Positions 35,711 to 46,739 of a DNA stretch of 64,000 nt are shown here, one piece after another. The translations under genes were made by a program, and so were the position numbers. The notes under the pieces are model-generated. The model saw only the letters and a list, made by a program, of their open reading frames with translations. It searched no databases and was not told where the DNA came from. The DNA is taken from the NCBI GenBank assembly GCA_038373865.1, contig JAXGGA010003061.1, forward strand, positions 1-64,000, in the 5' to 3' direction. This DNA comes from Uloborus plumipes (lineage: Eukaryota; Arthropoda; Arachnida; Araneae; Uloboridae). Numbering within the stretch: the stretch's first letter is position 1; the number at the start of each line of letters is the position of its first letter.

Positions 35711-36378
35711 CTGTCGTGCTAAGCGCAAAAGTGGCAGTTGCAGTCGATCTCAAACTGAAATATTACTCTTTAAAGTTTTGCGCCACCATGGTTTTGATTC
35801 AGATGAAACGGGGGAGTTTCCGAAATTTCAAAAGTATTTTTTTCTCAAAGAGCATGCTTCAAAACATAGGAATTGACCTTTTTTTTGACACAGTTATATA
35901 TTTTATGTGAATTATTTTAATCGGTGCGCAGATGCTATTCCGAAAAAAAAATAAAGCATCTGCGCATGACGTCAGTGGTGCACGTAAGCGCGAAATCTAA
36001 TTGGTTGTAGTGAGATGACGAAGGTCGTGACGTCACCGATTCCTGCGATTGGACAACTCAAGTCAAGCAAAATGGTGTTATTATTGGAAAGAGAGCTGTT
36101 AGGTGCACCACTGACGTCACAAAAACCACGCCCCGTTTTCAAGGTAGGGTATTTAAAAAAATTAATAAAAAATAAACTGTTGGAAAAATTAAAGTATTTT
36201 CCCGGCCCATGTTATTTTTTTATATCATTCTATTAATTTCAGTAACAAAAAGTAGTACTTTTGACTGAAGAAAACTCTCCCACTCTTTCGGAATTAAAAA
36301 AAAAAATATTTCCTGTTTTCAAATGACCATATAATTTAGTATTTAGGCAAAATACGACTTTTGTACTTAGCACGGCAG
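35711..36378. mobile_element. TIR element carrying CRE and CCAAT boxes (copy 1)
   Basis: Ends CTGTCGTGCTAAGCGCAAAA and, inverted, CTGCCGTGCTAAGTACAAAA define a 668-bp element. Its centre holds three perfect CRE palindromes TGACGTCA (35967-35974, 36028-36035, 36112-36119), three ATTGG/CCAAT boxes (36000-36004, 36048-36052, 36083-36087) and a GC-type box CCACGCCCC (36126-36134). The outer CREs lie in an inverted repeat (GACGTCAGTGGTGCAC / GTGCACCACTGACGTC). A further inverted pair, TGCGCAGATGCT / AGCATCTGCGCA, lies just left. Related copies are at 50873-52490 and 51225-51472. No coding frame. Confidence 0.7.
35967..36134. promoter_or_regulatory. CRE/CCAAT/GC-box cluster inside the TIR element
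   Basis: Three CRE palindromes, three CCAAT boxes and one KLF/Sp-like box in under 170 bp form a promoter-like module of the type bound by CREB/ATF and NF-Y. Whether it drives transcription is inference. Confidence 0.55.
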
Positions 36379-37010
36379 ATATCTAATGTGTGTATAATTC
36401 AACTTCGCAGAGATGGCCTATGACTCCTCCTTTTTACAGGATTGTCCATTTTTAGGAAGGGGTGATACGCAGATGAAAATTGAAGAATGGGATTCACAAT
36501 TGCGGCATTGGTTATAAAGCTTGAATACGTCACCTTGCTTACCTTTAATTGGTCTCCCAATTTGAGAAATTAGCCTAAGAGGAAAATATTTTAATTTTTG
36601 CACAATCGAGAAAGATTTCTCATTGGATATAAGAAAGTAGGTGGGTCTTGGTTTTATATCTTTCCGCAGCCATTGGCCATTGACTAAACGCCTCCAATTG
36701 TTCATTAAAATTAAAAAAAAAAATGGTAACATAAGGGTTGCAATAAAGAAAGCAAAGACTTGTTTTCACTTCCTCGCCAAATGCAATTGTGGCTGCATTA
36801 AATAGTGTAAGTTAGTGCAATAAATGTTACAGACGATAAATTTCAAATGGTTTGCTATAAAGCTCGAAGAATTATTTTATATTTCATAAAACTTATCACT
36901 CGCCAAAATGTCGCTAAACTTGCAAATATAGCACATTGGAGTTTCTTGGACTCGTTTTCTCATTTGATTGACACCGGCCATCTCGTCGCAGTTGAATAAT
37001 ATATTATCAT
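36379..37010. repeat. Stretch related to the RTE-like relic at 31990-32300
   Basis: From about 36780 the words AGACGATAAATTTCAAATGG, CGCCAAAATGTCGCTAAACT and CTCATTTGATTGACACCGGC match the order in 31990-32300. The left part (36418-36740) contains CCAAT-type words and is unassigned. Confidence 0.5.
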
Positions 37011-38879
37011 TATTTACACAATGCAAAGAATAAAAACATAAAAAATAGTAAAAATAATAATAAAAAAAAACTCTGAAAAGATTACAGTAAGTAAAGACTA
37101 CGGTTACACAAAAAATCTAATTTGAGGTACCATGTTTACGATTTGAATTTTTTTCTCCCTTCTAATTTCTACATGTAGATTTGTGTCTACAAGTAGAAAA
37201 AAAAACGAACATGGTCTCAAGCAACGCCCTAGTTTTTCCATCGATCCTTTTTTAAGGGATCAGTCGATTCTATTTCGCACAGGTTCAATTTATTCCCCCC
37301 TTTTCCGAAAACAACACCTCTCCACCGCTCAAGTTTGATCTTAGTTTTTGAACTCTTACCACTTCGTTTCCTGTAGTCTTCCACGACAGAACTTTCAAAA
37401 TTTGTAATTCACTTTGCGATATATATATCGATGGATATAAATATTGTAAAAGTATTGATTATCGATTATTTCAGAGAACCTCATCAAAAAATCTTAGCAG
37501 CGGCATTTTTTATTAGTTTTTTTTTCTATTATTTTCTTTTTTATGTGTGGTTTCCCTTTTTTTTCTTTCTTCGAAGAAGCGTTTTATAAAATCTGCCTTT
37601 TTAAAAGCTAAATCCTTAAAAAAAGTCAAGCGAAAAAAAAGATAGCATTTTTTTTCTTGAACCACACCATATTTCTAGTACCGCACTGAAACTTGGAGAG
37701 AGTTTCTTCCTCTTTTTTTCCCCTTCCTCTCTTTTGGCTTTTTTTATATTCGAAGTAATTGAGTGTAAAGGAAAAAGAGAAAATAGAAATCAAATTTAAA
37801 AAGAAACTTCCCGCCCATGACGTGTTCCAAAACATCTGCCAACTTATCGTCCTTTTAATTTTTCCAAATTTATTTATTTATTTTTAATTCTTTTCTTTAA
37901 CAGAGTAAAACAATGCCATTTAATGAATTCCTGCTTAAAAAACTCTTTGGGCTGAAAAAACATTGATTTTTCAATTTACAAAGTAAAAACTTTAATGCAA
38001 GACTTCTTTGGTTTCAACATACTTATTGCAAAAACATGATAAGGCGGCTTACGTTATTTCCGAAACATTTTCTTTTAAAAATGTTATTGTAATTTTTAAT
38101 TATTTCTTCATGTTCCATTAAGAAATAAAACATTGTATCAAGATTCTGCTTCAAATGTATAAAGAAGTGGTTTTATTTTTTATGTAAAATCATTTTAACC
38201 CTATAATTAGTGCTCTCATAACAATAATAGGGTTAGAATAGCTACAGTTTTTTAGTAAAACACATTTGAGGCTGTATTCAAGACAAATAGTTACTCGCAG
38301 CAAAGCTCTGAAATATATCTAAATAAAAATTAAATATATTTTTGTTTTAAAATTTCAAGTGCTTTTACAGCTCTTATGAGTTTATTTTTTAGTGTACTAA
38401 AAACTACATAACACATTTTACGTTTTAAGCAGTGAACACCGCTGAAGTAATATTATTCGCTTTGATGATGCGGGGTCCAATTTATTCAGAATTTCAAGCC
38501 CAAATGTTAATTTCCCTCTAATGTAGTTAGAAACGTAATTATTCGGACAACTGAAACCAAACGTTTCGATTCTTTAATTGTGGAACTTGGTGGAATCTCC
38601 CGACGCTGATTCGAATACTATAAAGAAAAAGGATGATAAAAAATACAAGTCTAGTAATTATATAATCATCTTCTTTTTTTTTTTTTTGAAAAAAATGATT
38701 TTACCGAGATTATTTCAACCCTAGTTTGTTTCAATATGTCCTTTATTGTATTCCTAGGAGAAACTTACTCCGAGAATTCGAATCCATTCACTTCATTGCG
38801 AACAGCTTTAATCCCGCAATAATTTACCGAAATTAAAATAATAATTTAAGAATACCAAGCGTAAGATTAAACATTCTAT
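37011..38879. other. No recognised gene; AT-rich
   Basis: T-rich runs and short open frames without motifs. Confidence 0.5.
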
Positions 38880-39250
38880 TGTAGGATGAGGAGCAACGAA
38901 CCCCTAGTAAGACGCCCTTTTCCTTTTATCGTTTGGTACTATTTTACTTTCGGGAGAGAAAAAAAAAACCGCCCATGGTTTTCGCGCCTGCCGCGCCCTT
39001 GTATGCTCATAAATTTTATTCTTCACACCTTTTGAAGAATGTGAAGGGGAGTGTTCCATAACCAGACGACAATTGGCCCGATTGAGTTCCATCAGAAGAA
39101 TAATAGAAAGAAAACTGAGTAAAGAGCTAGGGGGGGGGGGAATCAGAATAAAAAAACGGAATCTATCTGCTAGAGTAAACCTTATTGAAGTGAACATCTG
39201 TGATAACAACCCTTTTTTATTCGGGGTTAGAGGTTACATCTTGGGTTTCT
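38880..39250. promoter_or_regulatory. Candidate regulatory island 5
   Basis: Even-composition stretch with TTTCGCGCCTGCCGCGCCC (about 38972), CATAAATTTTATT (Hox-like) and GACAATTGGCCCGATTG. It ends next to an 11-G run (39130-39140). Open frames on both strands carry no motif. Function inferred only. Confidence 0.3.
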
Positions 39251-39635
39251 TTTAACTGCTACTGCTTCTTTGCATTCGTTTACGTAATGCGCATTATAAA
39301 AAAAGGGATTTTTATCGGTAACAAGTTAGGCTTGGGCATCGAAATCTTAATATGAAATCACCAAGATAGGCATCTTAATCGGATGTTGTTATAATAAACG
39401 TCCAATTATTGTAATGAGGAGGATTTCTAAATAGTTTTGATGATTCAAAAATGGTATTTAAATGATTTAAAACGCTTCTTGAATATATACATTATTTATT
39501 GCAGAGGAAATTAGTGTTACTCAATTATTTTTGGAGTAATCTTTCTCTCTTTAAATGCTCTGTTATTCTAAAAAAGAGCGTAACTGTAAAATGCTTTTAA
39601 AACTATTTTTAAAGTAACACGTTTATGTTTAAGTG
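39251..39635. other. No recognised gene
   Basis: AT-rich; nothing assignable. Confidence 0.5.
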
Positions 39636-40007
39636 CAGGGAAACTGTCATATCATGTATTTTCAGAATAAATTAAATGTTTACTCTGCTTTTATAAATGT
39701 GAATTCTTAGGTTGAAGTATTTTCAATGTCACTAAGATTAGTTGTTTTTTGTCCAACAAAATCTAAGCAATAAACTGAATTTGTATAAAGAATACATTTG
39801 CTTGTACGCTCCAAAAGCAGGGAAACGTGTCTATATCATTTGTATTTCCCTAATAAATTAAAATGTTTACTTCTTTTAGAAATGTGAATTCTTAGGTTGA
39901 ATGTATTTTTCAATTTGCTCACTGCTGTTTACGTTGGTGTAACTTTGTCTCAAACGAAAATCTTACACAATTTTAAGCTGAATTTGTATAAGAATAATTC
40001 TGTGCTT
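39636..40007. repeat. Tandem duplication of a ~185-bp unit
   Basis: GCAGGGAAAC, AATAAATTAAA, ATGTGAATTCTTAGGTTGAA and CTGAATTTGTATAA recur in the same order at an offset of about 185 bp. Units have diverged, so the duplication is not recent. Followed at 40010-40050 by an inverted pair GTCCGACTTTTGTC-like hairpin. Confidence 0.7.
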
Positions 40008-41086
40008 GGATATCCGACAAAAGTCGGACAAGGCTTTTGTCAGATGTCTATACATCCATAAGCTCACTTTTTTTTTGCATTGAAGAACGCGTTTCTTGTA
40101 ACGCCAAAACACGTGCCTGCAGTATTCCTGTGCATTTGTTTTTTACATCTTTTATTACACGCTTTTATTTTTCAGCTTAAAGGTATTTATCTATTTCATC
40201 TATGCTTAAATGAATTAAAGAAAAGAAAAAATTAAAATTACTTTTTTTCTTCTTTTGAAGAGAAGGTCTTAAAGGTAAAAGTTTAGAATTTTGCCATAGA
40301 ATTTAACGTTCTAATTGGATGCTTAAGAAAACAAAGAGAAACAAGCAATAAAAGTGCTAAGAAAATACATCGAACAGTTACACATGCGAGAAAGAACTAG
40401 TTTTTATTTCAGTAGAGTTTTCATCAAGTTGATCCTTAAAAATATCGCTTTCTCTTTCTTGTTCGAAAGTTTTTAATTAAAAAGTTTAATTCATTTGTTA
40501 ATGACAATCGTTTGAAATACAAAAGTGAATTCGATACGCTTGGGATAAAAAGGAACAACTATTTCACGATCACCTAAAAAAGGGATAAAAATATCATCTG
40601 ACGCGTTAATGTCTTTAATTTTCTATTTTTGTTTTTTCGCTAATTCCCTCGATAGTTTTATTAAAACGTTGCATTAATTTTTTTGGAGCGCTCATTTTCA
40701 TTACTTAGTAAACTTCCTAAATAAAAGTTGCTTGCTTATTTTCGAATTTAAATTAGTTTCTGGAAACATTTAGGCAAGTAACACAAAGTGTATATTTGAA
40801 AAAAAAAAAAACATATTTTAAAGACCTTTCAGTTGTTTTCGTTATTTATATATTTACGGATATTGGTATACAATGTAACTACTTTCACTTTCGCCGTGGT
40901 GCATACATGAAAAAAGAATGTTTATAATGATGAACAATATTCGCCGATATTTATCAAGCGAAATTTATTTTGAAAATATATTTTATACTTTCAATATTTA
41001 CTTTTCGAAACACGATACAAAAATTACATTAATCATATTAATAGTGCTCATTTATAATTTAAACAACCACAAAGTCATATTGCATT
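40008..41086. other. No recognised gene
   Basis: AT-rich; nothing assignable beyond the GACAAAAGTCGGAC hairpin at the left edge. Confidence 0.5.
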
Positions 41087-41230
41087 TCTGTACCTCAGAA
41101 CCAGACTAACGTAAGTCCATTTTCGTCATTTTTCAGTAGAAGGGAAAGACGATGTATTCGACAATCGTTTTTCCCCTCTACCGAAAAATAACGAAAATGG
41201 ACTTACGTTAGTCTGGTTTTGAGGTACAGA
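41087..41230. mobile_element. Hairpin MITE of about 144 bp
   Basis: Almost the whole element is one inverted repeat: CTGTACCTCAGAACCAGACT on the left and its inverse with few changes on the right, arms about 60 bp, loop about 20 bp. Possible TA duplication lies within the terminal GTAC. Family unknown. Confidence 0.75.
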
Positions 41231-41638
41231 TTTATAGGATAGATTAATGGATCATTAATATAACATAATTTAGTAATACAATTTTCTTTTATTATTTTAT
41301 ACTCTAAAAATTATTAGTAATGTAACAATTTTAATACAGGTCAACTTGCCTTGTTAAATATTAAACATTAATTTGATGTCTATACATTATAATAATAATA
41401 CAAGAAAATAAAAATCAGTGATTTGAGGATGCATTTACTATTTAAAGACTTCAGTTTGCGTTGATTAAAAATATCGGATGTACACCAAAATATCGGATAT
41501 TTTCGAAAATATCATTTTATTTTAAACCCTGTTGATGAATAAGGATTTATTTGTAGCGTGCATTCTGGGTTAGCATACAGATGTACTGCATGCTGTCTTG
41601 GTGCAGTGCTTGTACTGTATGAGAAATACTTTTCTATA

Positions 41639-42465
41639 CACTGCAAAAAATAAACTTGTTTTTACAGTGTAATACGGGTAGCAGAGGTTTCAATTTAAAA
41701 ATGTAAAATGCACGGTAATAGACTGTAAAATTAGCAATTTTGCATTTTAGTTCTGTAAAATTCGTTATTTCACAGTTTATTACTGGGGTATTTCACAGTA
41801 TTTGTGACATAGGGGTGTCCTAACAAACCTTTTTAGAAGTTAAAATGTTTTATATATATTGAAAAAGTACATTCTAAAGTATATGAATATCATATTGTTT
41901 TCATAGTTCACTTTGTATTATGTTTGCAATTGCACTCAGAACATTGAAAATGCAATTTTCACTGTTACGGACTCTACATTGAATTTTTCTTTAAATCTGG
42001 TTTAAACCGATTGTTAAGCCAAAACTGGCATTTGAGAAAGATAAAGTAAAAGCTCATTTTTAATATAGCTAACATTTTTAATAAAAAAGTGCGTCCTATA
42101 AAAACCTATGGATTGTGAAAATGATGAATGTAGATTCCGTAACAATAACTGGAATAAAAGTTTAGTTTTTAAAAGAAAAATTCAATGTGGAGTCCGTAAC
42201 AGCGAAAACTGCATTTTCAATGTTCTAAGTGCAATTACAAACATAATACAAAGTGAACTATGAAAACAATATGATATTCATATACTTTAGAATGTACTTT
42301 TTCAATATATATAAAAATTTTAAAATTTTAAAAAGTTTTGTTACGGACACCCCTATGTCACAAATACCGTGAAATGCCCCTACTGTGAAATTAGAAATTT
42401 TTAGTTTATTACTATAAAATTAGCTGTATTATACTGTAAAAGCTAAAAATATCGATTTTTTAGTG
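41639..42465. mobile_element. CACTG-ended, TA-flanked element (copy 2), interrupted by a long-TIR element
   Basis: Ends CACTGCAAAAAATAAACTTG and the inverse of CACTAAAAAATCGATATTTT, flanked by TA (41637-41638, 42466-42467). Internal TACAGTATAATACAG-type units match the copies at 12082 and 60307. The body is split at TACT by the element 41785-42380. Confidence 0.75.
41785..42380. mobile_element. Long-TIR DNA element, GGGGCATTT family (copy 2), nested
   Basis: 596 bp, closely matching 3492-4086. Ends GGGGTATTTCACAGTATTTG and GTGAAATGCCCC. It is flanked by the direct repeat TACT (41781-41784, 42381-42384). Removing it and one TACT restores a continuous CACTG element, which proves an insertion event and the 4-bp duplication. 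Confidence 0.85.
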
Positions 42466-42467
42466 TA

Positions 42468-43732
42468 GTTTCTTTTTTTTTGAAAACGCAGACACACACG
42501 CATACACATTAAAGACCTTTGTGATTGAACTTACAGAGGATTGAAACGCAACGGAGGGTGGGCTTGAGGGGTGACCGATTCCTTCGATTTTAAGATGAAT
42601 GAATTGATTAAATTTCGATTAACTAATTGACAGTAAGTGTAATACGCATACACTTTTAATTCCATTCATGAGTTTATATATAAAAAAAAACACCTTAATG
42701 TATGACAATAAATATGCAACTATTCAATGTAAAATTTTTTTTCCTGTCTTTTTACTTTTTTTCTTATGTAGAAAGATTACCCTTTTGAAAAAAAAAAATG
42801 CGTTTTATCCAAACATACATAACTAAGCAGTTCTTCAATGAAATGTGATTTGTACGTAATATATAGTAGTAAACTAATGAAACTAGGAAAACAAAAACAA
42901 AAGAGAGATTTAATAATCTCTCTAGCATTTATACTTGTTGTTTGCAAGAAAGCTTGTAATTCTACGTTATTTACAAAGTTAATTGTTCATTATGGAGCAA
43001 CTATTTAGATGCTATACGCTGTTTTGCTTCCATTCAGATTAATACTTTGTAATTTTTTTTTTCATTATTAACAATTAAATTACGAGAAAATAAAAAAATG
43101 ATCTCTGTTTAAAAATAATTTTGCTTACCTGCACTTTCTGTGCTAACGGTCGGACGCTGTCTGTATGCCCATCAAAGCTATCTATAAGCGCATTTTAGAA
43201 CAAAGTTTAAAGCGAAAACACTTTAATCCCAAAAGGAAAAGACACAACGTATTTTTCAGTAAAAATATAAAATATTCAACTCAGGGTAAAAAATAAAATA
43301 AGAGGAAACTCGAACATTGTTGCGTTGGAAAATTAGGTTTGAAATTGTTAGTATTATAAAAAGAAACAAACAGAGTAGAGTGTTGCCTCTTGAGAATAGT
43401 TAAAAAATGAAATGATGCAAAATGTAAACACAAATTTCTAGAGAAAAATGCTAATGTGAGAATATATTTTGCATACATTCAGAACAATCGATAAATTTGT
43501 CACCATAATTACGACGTTAAAGTGTGGGAGTTGTATTATGAAAATAAGTAAAACAATTAAATTAAAGAATAAGCTGTTTATTATTTTAAATAATTCACAT
43601 TTTTAATATGATGATTTCCAACTGTTACTTTATATGGATGCGTAATTTTTGAAAGATTTGCGTTTGAATGCTCACAGTTCTGCGTTTTTTATGTAAACGT
43701 TTCATTTAAAGAAAATACTAAAAGCGGATATA
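42468..43732. other. No recognised gene
   Basis: AT-rich; nothing assignable. Confidence 0.5.
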
Positions 43733-43734
43733 TA

Positions 43735-44208
43735 CAGTCAAACCTGTCTATCTCGAATTTCAAGGGACAGAAGAAAAATTCGAGATACGGAGATGCAGAG
43801 GTTGTGATAATATTTACAAAAATAAGCAATTGGAACATAATCAAATACTTAATAGATTGTTTTGCATTGATGTTGTTGAATATTTTACTGTACGACATGT
43901 TGTGAGTCCACGTTTTACTAATTGTGACGACTATATCGCTAGCAAGTTAATGCATACCATTAAGTACGAACATAGTCTTTGAATGATTGTGCAGAAGATG
44001 ATTATTGTCTTCATTGATAAAGAGGACTAGAGATGAAATTCAAAAATGAGTCGTCAAAATTCGAGATATAGGGGTTTTTGTTAAAAATCAGTCGAGATAA
44101 ACATGGGGGGAAAACATCAAATTTACGCTGTAAAAGCAGGGAAATTTAAAAAATTCGGCATAGAGAGGTTTTCGAGACAAGCAGGCTAGAGATAAACAGA
44201 TTCGGCTG
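43735..44208. mobile_element. pogo/Tigger-like MITE (CAGTCAAACCTGTCTATCTCG family)
   Basis: The left end CAGTCAAACCTGTCTATCTC and the inverted right end CAGCCGAATCTGTTTATCTC are related TIRs. TA lies at both borders (43733-43734, 44209-44210). Subterminal ATTCGAGATA words recur (43788, 44059). No transposase frame; non-autonomous. Confidence 0.65.
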
Positions 44209-44299
44209 TATTACTGAACAAGATATTAATTGTCGTAAAACAAATCCATTGTGACAAGGGTAGCATATGGTATCATGTATTTCATGCGTGATTATTAAT

Positions 44300-44640
44300 G
44301 TTACTTCCTCTTCACGCACTGCTTCTGCGGGTATAATGGCATTTCATCCTCTGTCGATATTTTGGCCGTGAAAATGGGTGGCTAAGTGCAATCTTATCTC
44401 TGGATGGGAGGGAAACCGCGCGTGCGCCAGCTTGTAATTAACCGTCTTTTATTGGTGCAGACTTCAGCTGCCCGGTCTGTTAAGTGACACGGAATATCGT
44501 GGCGAGGAAAGCAAAAAACCAGGTGCAGCAGCCATTAACTAAGAAAGAAGAGGGAAACTGAAAGAGAAAAAGCAACATTTGGCCTCCCGTTTGCGGTACA
44601 TCAATTTATGTTATTAACCCACTATTTAGCTGAGGACTTT
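44300..44640. promoter_or_regulatory. Candidate regulatory island 6
   Basis: High-complexity stretch with GGGAAACCGCGCGTGCGCCA (44410 onward), TTGTAATTAACCGTC and CTTTTATTGGTG (Hox/homeodomain-like), and AGGTGCAGCAGCCATTAACT (about 44522). No repeat ends. Function inferred. Confidence 0.35.
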
Positions 44641-44802
44641 TGAAAAAAATTCCACATTTCCTAAGTCATGTGGGAAGGTGTTTGGGCATCGTAAAAATAT
44701 TTTATTGTCGTTAGTTTTCAGCGATTTCTACCGGTTTAGTTTTTGATAAACTTGCAGCCTTTAGATTTCAGCTGTTCCTGTGCATTGGTAGAAGACCCCC
44801 AT

Positions 44803-44823
44803 GGGAGGTCACTGTGACCTCCC
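44803..44823. promoter_or_regulatory. Perfect 21-bp palindrome with nuclear-receptor-type half-sites
   Basis: The centre AGGTCACTGTGACCT is an inverted repeat of AGGTCA with a 3-bp spacer (IR3). The same sequence occurs at 7037-7055 and, with one change, at 6955-6975 inside a hAT element. It could be a binding site, or simply part of a dispersed repeat. Confidence 0.5.
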
Positions 44824-45254
44824 AATAATTTTCGTATTCGGCACGTTCTGCTGACGATTCGACAATTTGAAAACAATATTGCAACAAAAAGATTATTTGT
44901 TTTTTTTTTTAGTTTGTAGAATTGTTTTTTAAAAGATGCCTGATGTTTTTTCTCACTAAATGTTATGCATGTGCGACATGTGTGCATGCTTGTATTTTAT
45001 CATTCGGTAAAATTGGAACTTCATTCGGCAAATTGATAATTTCCCCTTTCCAGAAAGTGCAGATCGGAGCGCCCCTGTGCATTGGTATTATTTCAAGCAG
45101 TGAAACCTTCAGTATGGAAAAGTTAATATAGTCACACACAGGTCCGTCGCGGCGTTTCGAAAAAAAAAAAACGTATAATGAAGAAAACATGAACAAAAAA
45201 ATGATGTAATTTACATAAAATTATACGTTTTATCTGATGAAGTAACGAACCGTT

Positions 45255-45754
45255 TTAACCCATTTATGCCCAGTAGCCTAAAAATGGGACGCTAGTTAGT
45301 TACTGCATACAAAAATGTGTGATGGGTATACCATTTTACTAAAACTATTTTTCACAAGCTAAATAGTCCTTCTTGAGAAAACCAGTTAAAGCCACCATTT
45401 GGACATCAGAGTTTATTTATTGAAAGCTATTTTCAGAAAAATCAGTTAAGCAATGGGTAGCCACAGAAAGTAAGTTTTTTTTGCGAACTTATTTTTATAA
45501 AACTAAACTGTTTTAAAATATCAGAGATGTCTTCTGTAATGTTACTTTGCAAAAGTAAAGTCAAGTATGGTCGTATTTTGCTCACATATCTGCAAAATAT
45601 CCCATAAACAGAACGTTGAATAACTTAATAAATATGGCAACGGCGAACTATTTTAAGCCCAAAATGTATGTAAACCATTCCAAGTAAAAGTTTTAAGCAG
45701 ATAAAAATTGAAAAAAAAAAATTGTTTATAAAGACTTGGGCACAAATGGGTTAA
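45255..45754. mobile_element. piggyBac-type MITE (copy 1)
   Basis: TTAA (45255-45258) is followed by CCCATTTATGCCCAGTAGCC, and the right end reads GGGCACAAATGGG followed by TTAA (45751-45754). CC(C) termini and TTAA duplication are the piggyBac signature. A second copy at 50321-50836 shares almost the whole length. It ends 46 bp from the tRNA gene. No transposase frame. Confidence 0.85.
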
Positions 45755-45789
45755 ATTAAGCAATGCGATTATCCAATTGACAATGGACT

Positions 45790-45796
45790 AAAAAAA
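45790..45796 (-). terminator. Pol III terminator of tRNA-Ala
   Basis: Seven consecutive T on the minus strand, three bases after the tRNA 3' end; four or more T suffice for Pol III termination. Confidence 0.8.
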
Positions 45797-45799
45797 TTG

Positions 45800-45871
45800 T
45801 GGAGGAGCTGGGATTTGAACCCAGGGCTTCTCGCATGCGAAGCGAGCGCTCTACCACTGAGCTACACCCCC
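45800..45871 (-). tRNA. tRNA-Ala (anticodon CGC)
   Basis: A 72-nt cloverleaf on the minus strand. The acceptor strand GGGGGTG pairs with CTCCTCC except for a T-T mismatch at the sixth pair and a G-T pair at the third. The D arm contains AGCTCAGTGGTAGAGC. The anticodon arm is CTCGC-TTCGCAT-GCGAG with anticodon CGC, reading alanine codon GCG. The variable loop has five bases, the T arm is CTGGG-TTCAAAT-CCCAG, and the discriminator base is A. A-box (TAGCTCAGTGG) and B-box (GGTTCAAATCC) promoters are intact, and a T7 terminator follows. CCA is not encoded, as in eukaryotes. The acceptor mismatch leaves some chance of a pseudogene, but the intact promoters and terminator favour a working gene. Confidence 0.9.
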
Positions 45872-46739
45872 GCACACTAATCGAGTAGAACAATGCAATG
45901 AAACGCACTTTCCGACATAGTCAACTACAACTGCTCTGAGTTGAATTATTTTACATTCTAGTTTTGGTTTCGTCATGATTTTTTTACTAAAAAAAACTTC
46001 GATTTTATGTTTACAGTTTTCTTTGCTATTGATATTATAGTCCTGTTTAAATATTACAAGTTATTTTTTTTTCATAATTTTACGTGAATTTTTATTACAA
46101 GCAAGGACCTGAATCATCCCTGTTTTCAAAACATTCAAAACTATAAATCAATTGACATCTAGTATAATTAATAAAAAAGAATTATTGCAACAAATATGTT
46201 CTTCAAGGAGTTTTAGTTGAAAAACGACATCAACTAAATTGAAGAAAAAATTCATTTTCACGAAGTTCATAGTAGCACCAAGCATATCGTATCATTTAGT
46301 TAAAAATACTGATGAATAATTTATTAAATTTTAATACAGTCATCCCGTAAATGTATTTCTCGATTCTGTTCGATTAAATGTGTCCAATTTTGTAAATATT
46401 AAGTTGGATTTTAATAAGAACAAATGTAAGTTAAATTTAAATACTTTTCCAAACATTCAGTTAGAATTATAACTATTAGTAAGCTTCTATTTTGAAAAGT
46501 AAAATACTTACTAAATGGTAAATGATACTATAATTAAAGCATCATGTACCATTTAATAAATTTTTTTTTCGAAAAAAGAAAAAAAAAAGTATTTGCAAGA
46601 ATTGATTTGAAAAATAATGTGAAAATATAGTTTAAAAAAACTAAAAAATACGCTTTTAAAGTTAATCAAAATATTTCACACATGAGACTCTGATTTCCTT
46701 CTGATTCTCAAAACAATTGAATATCCGATAAGTTTTCGT
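45872..46739. other. No recognised gene; AT-rich
   Basis: Nothing assignable between the tRNA and the SINE region. Confidence 0.5.
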
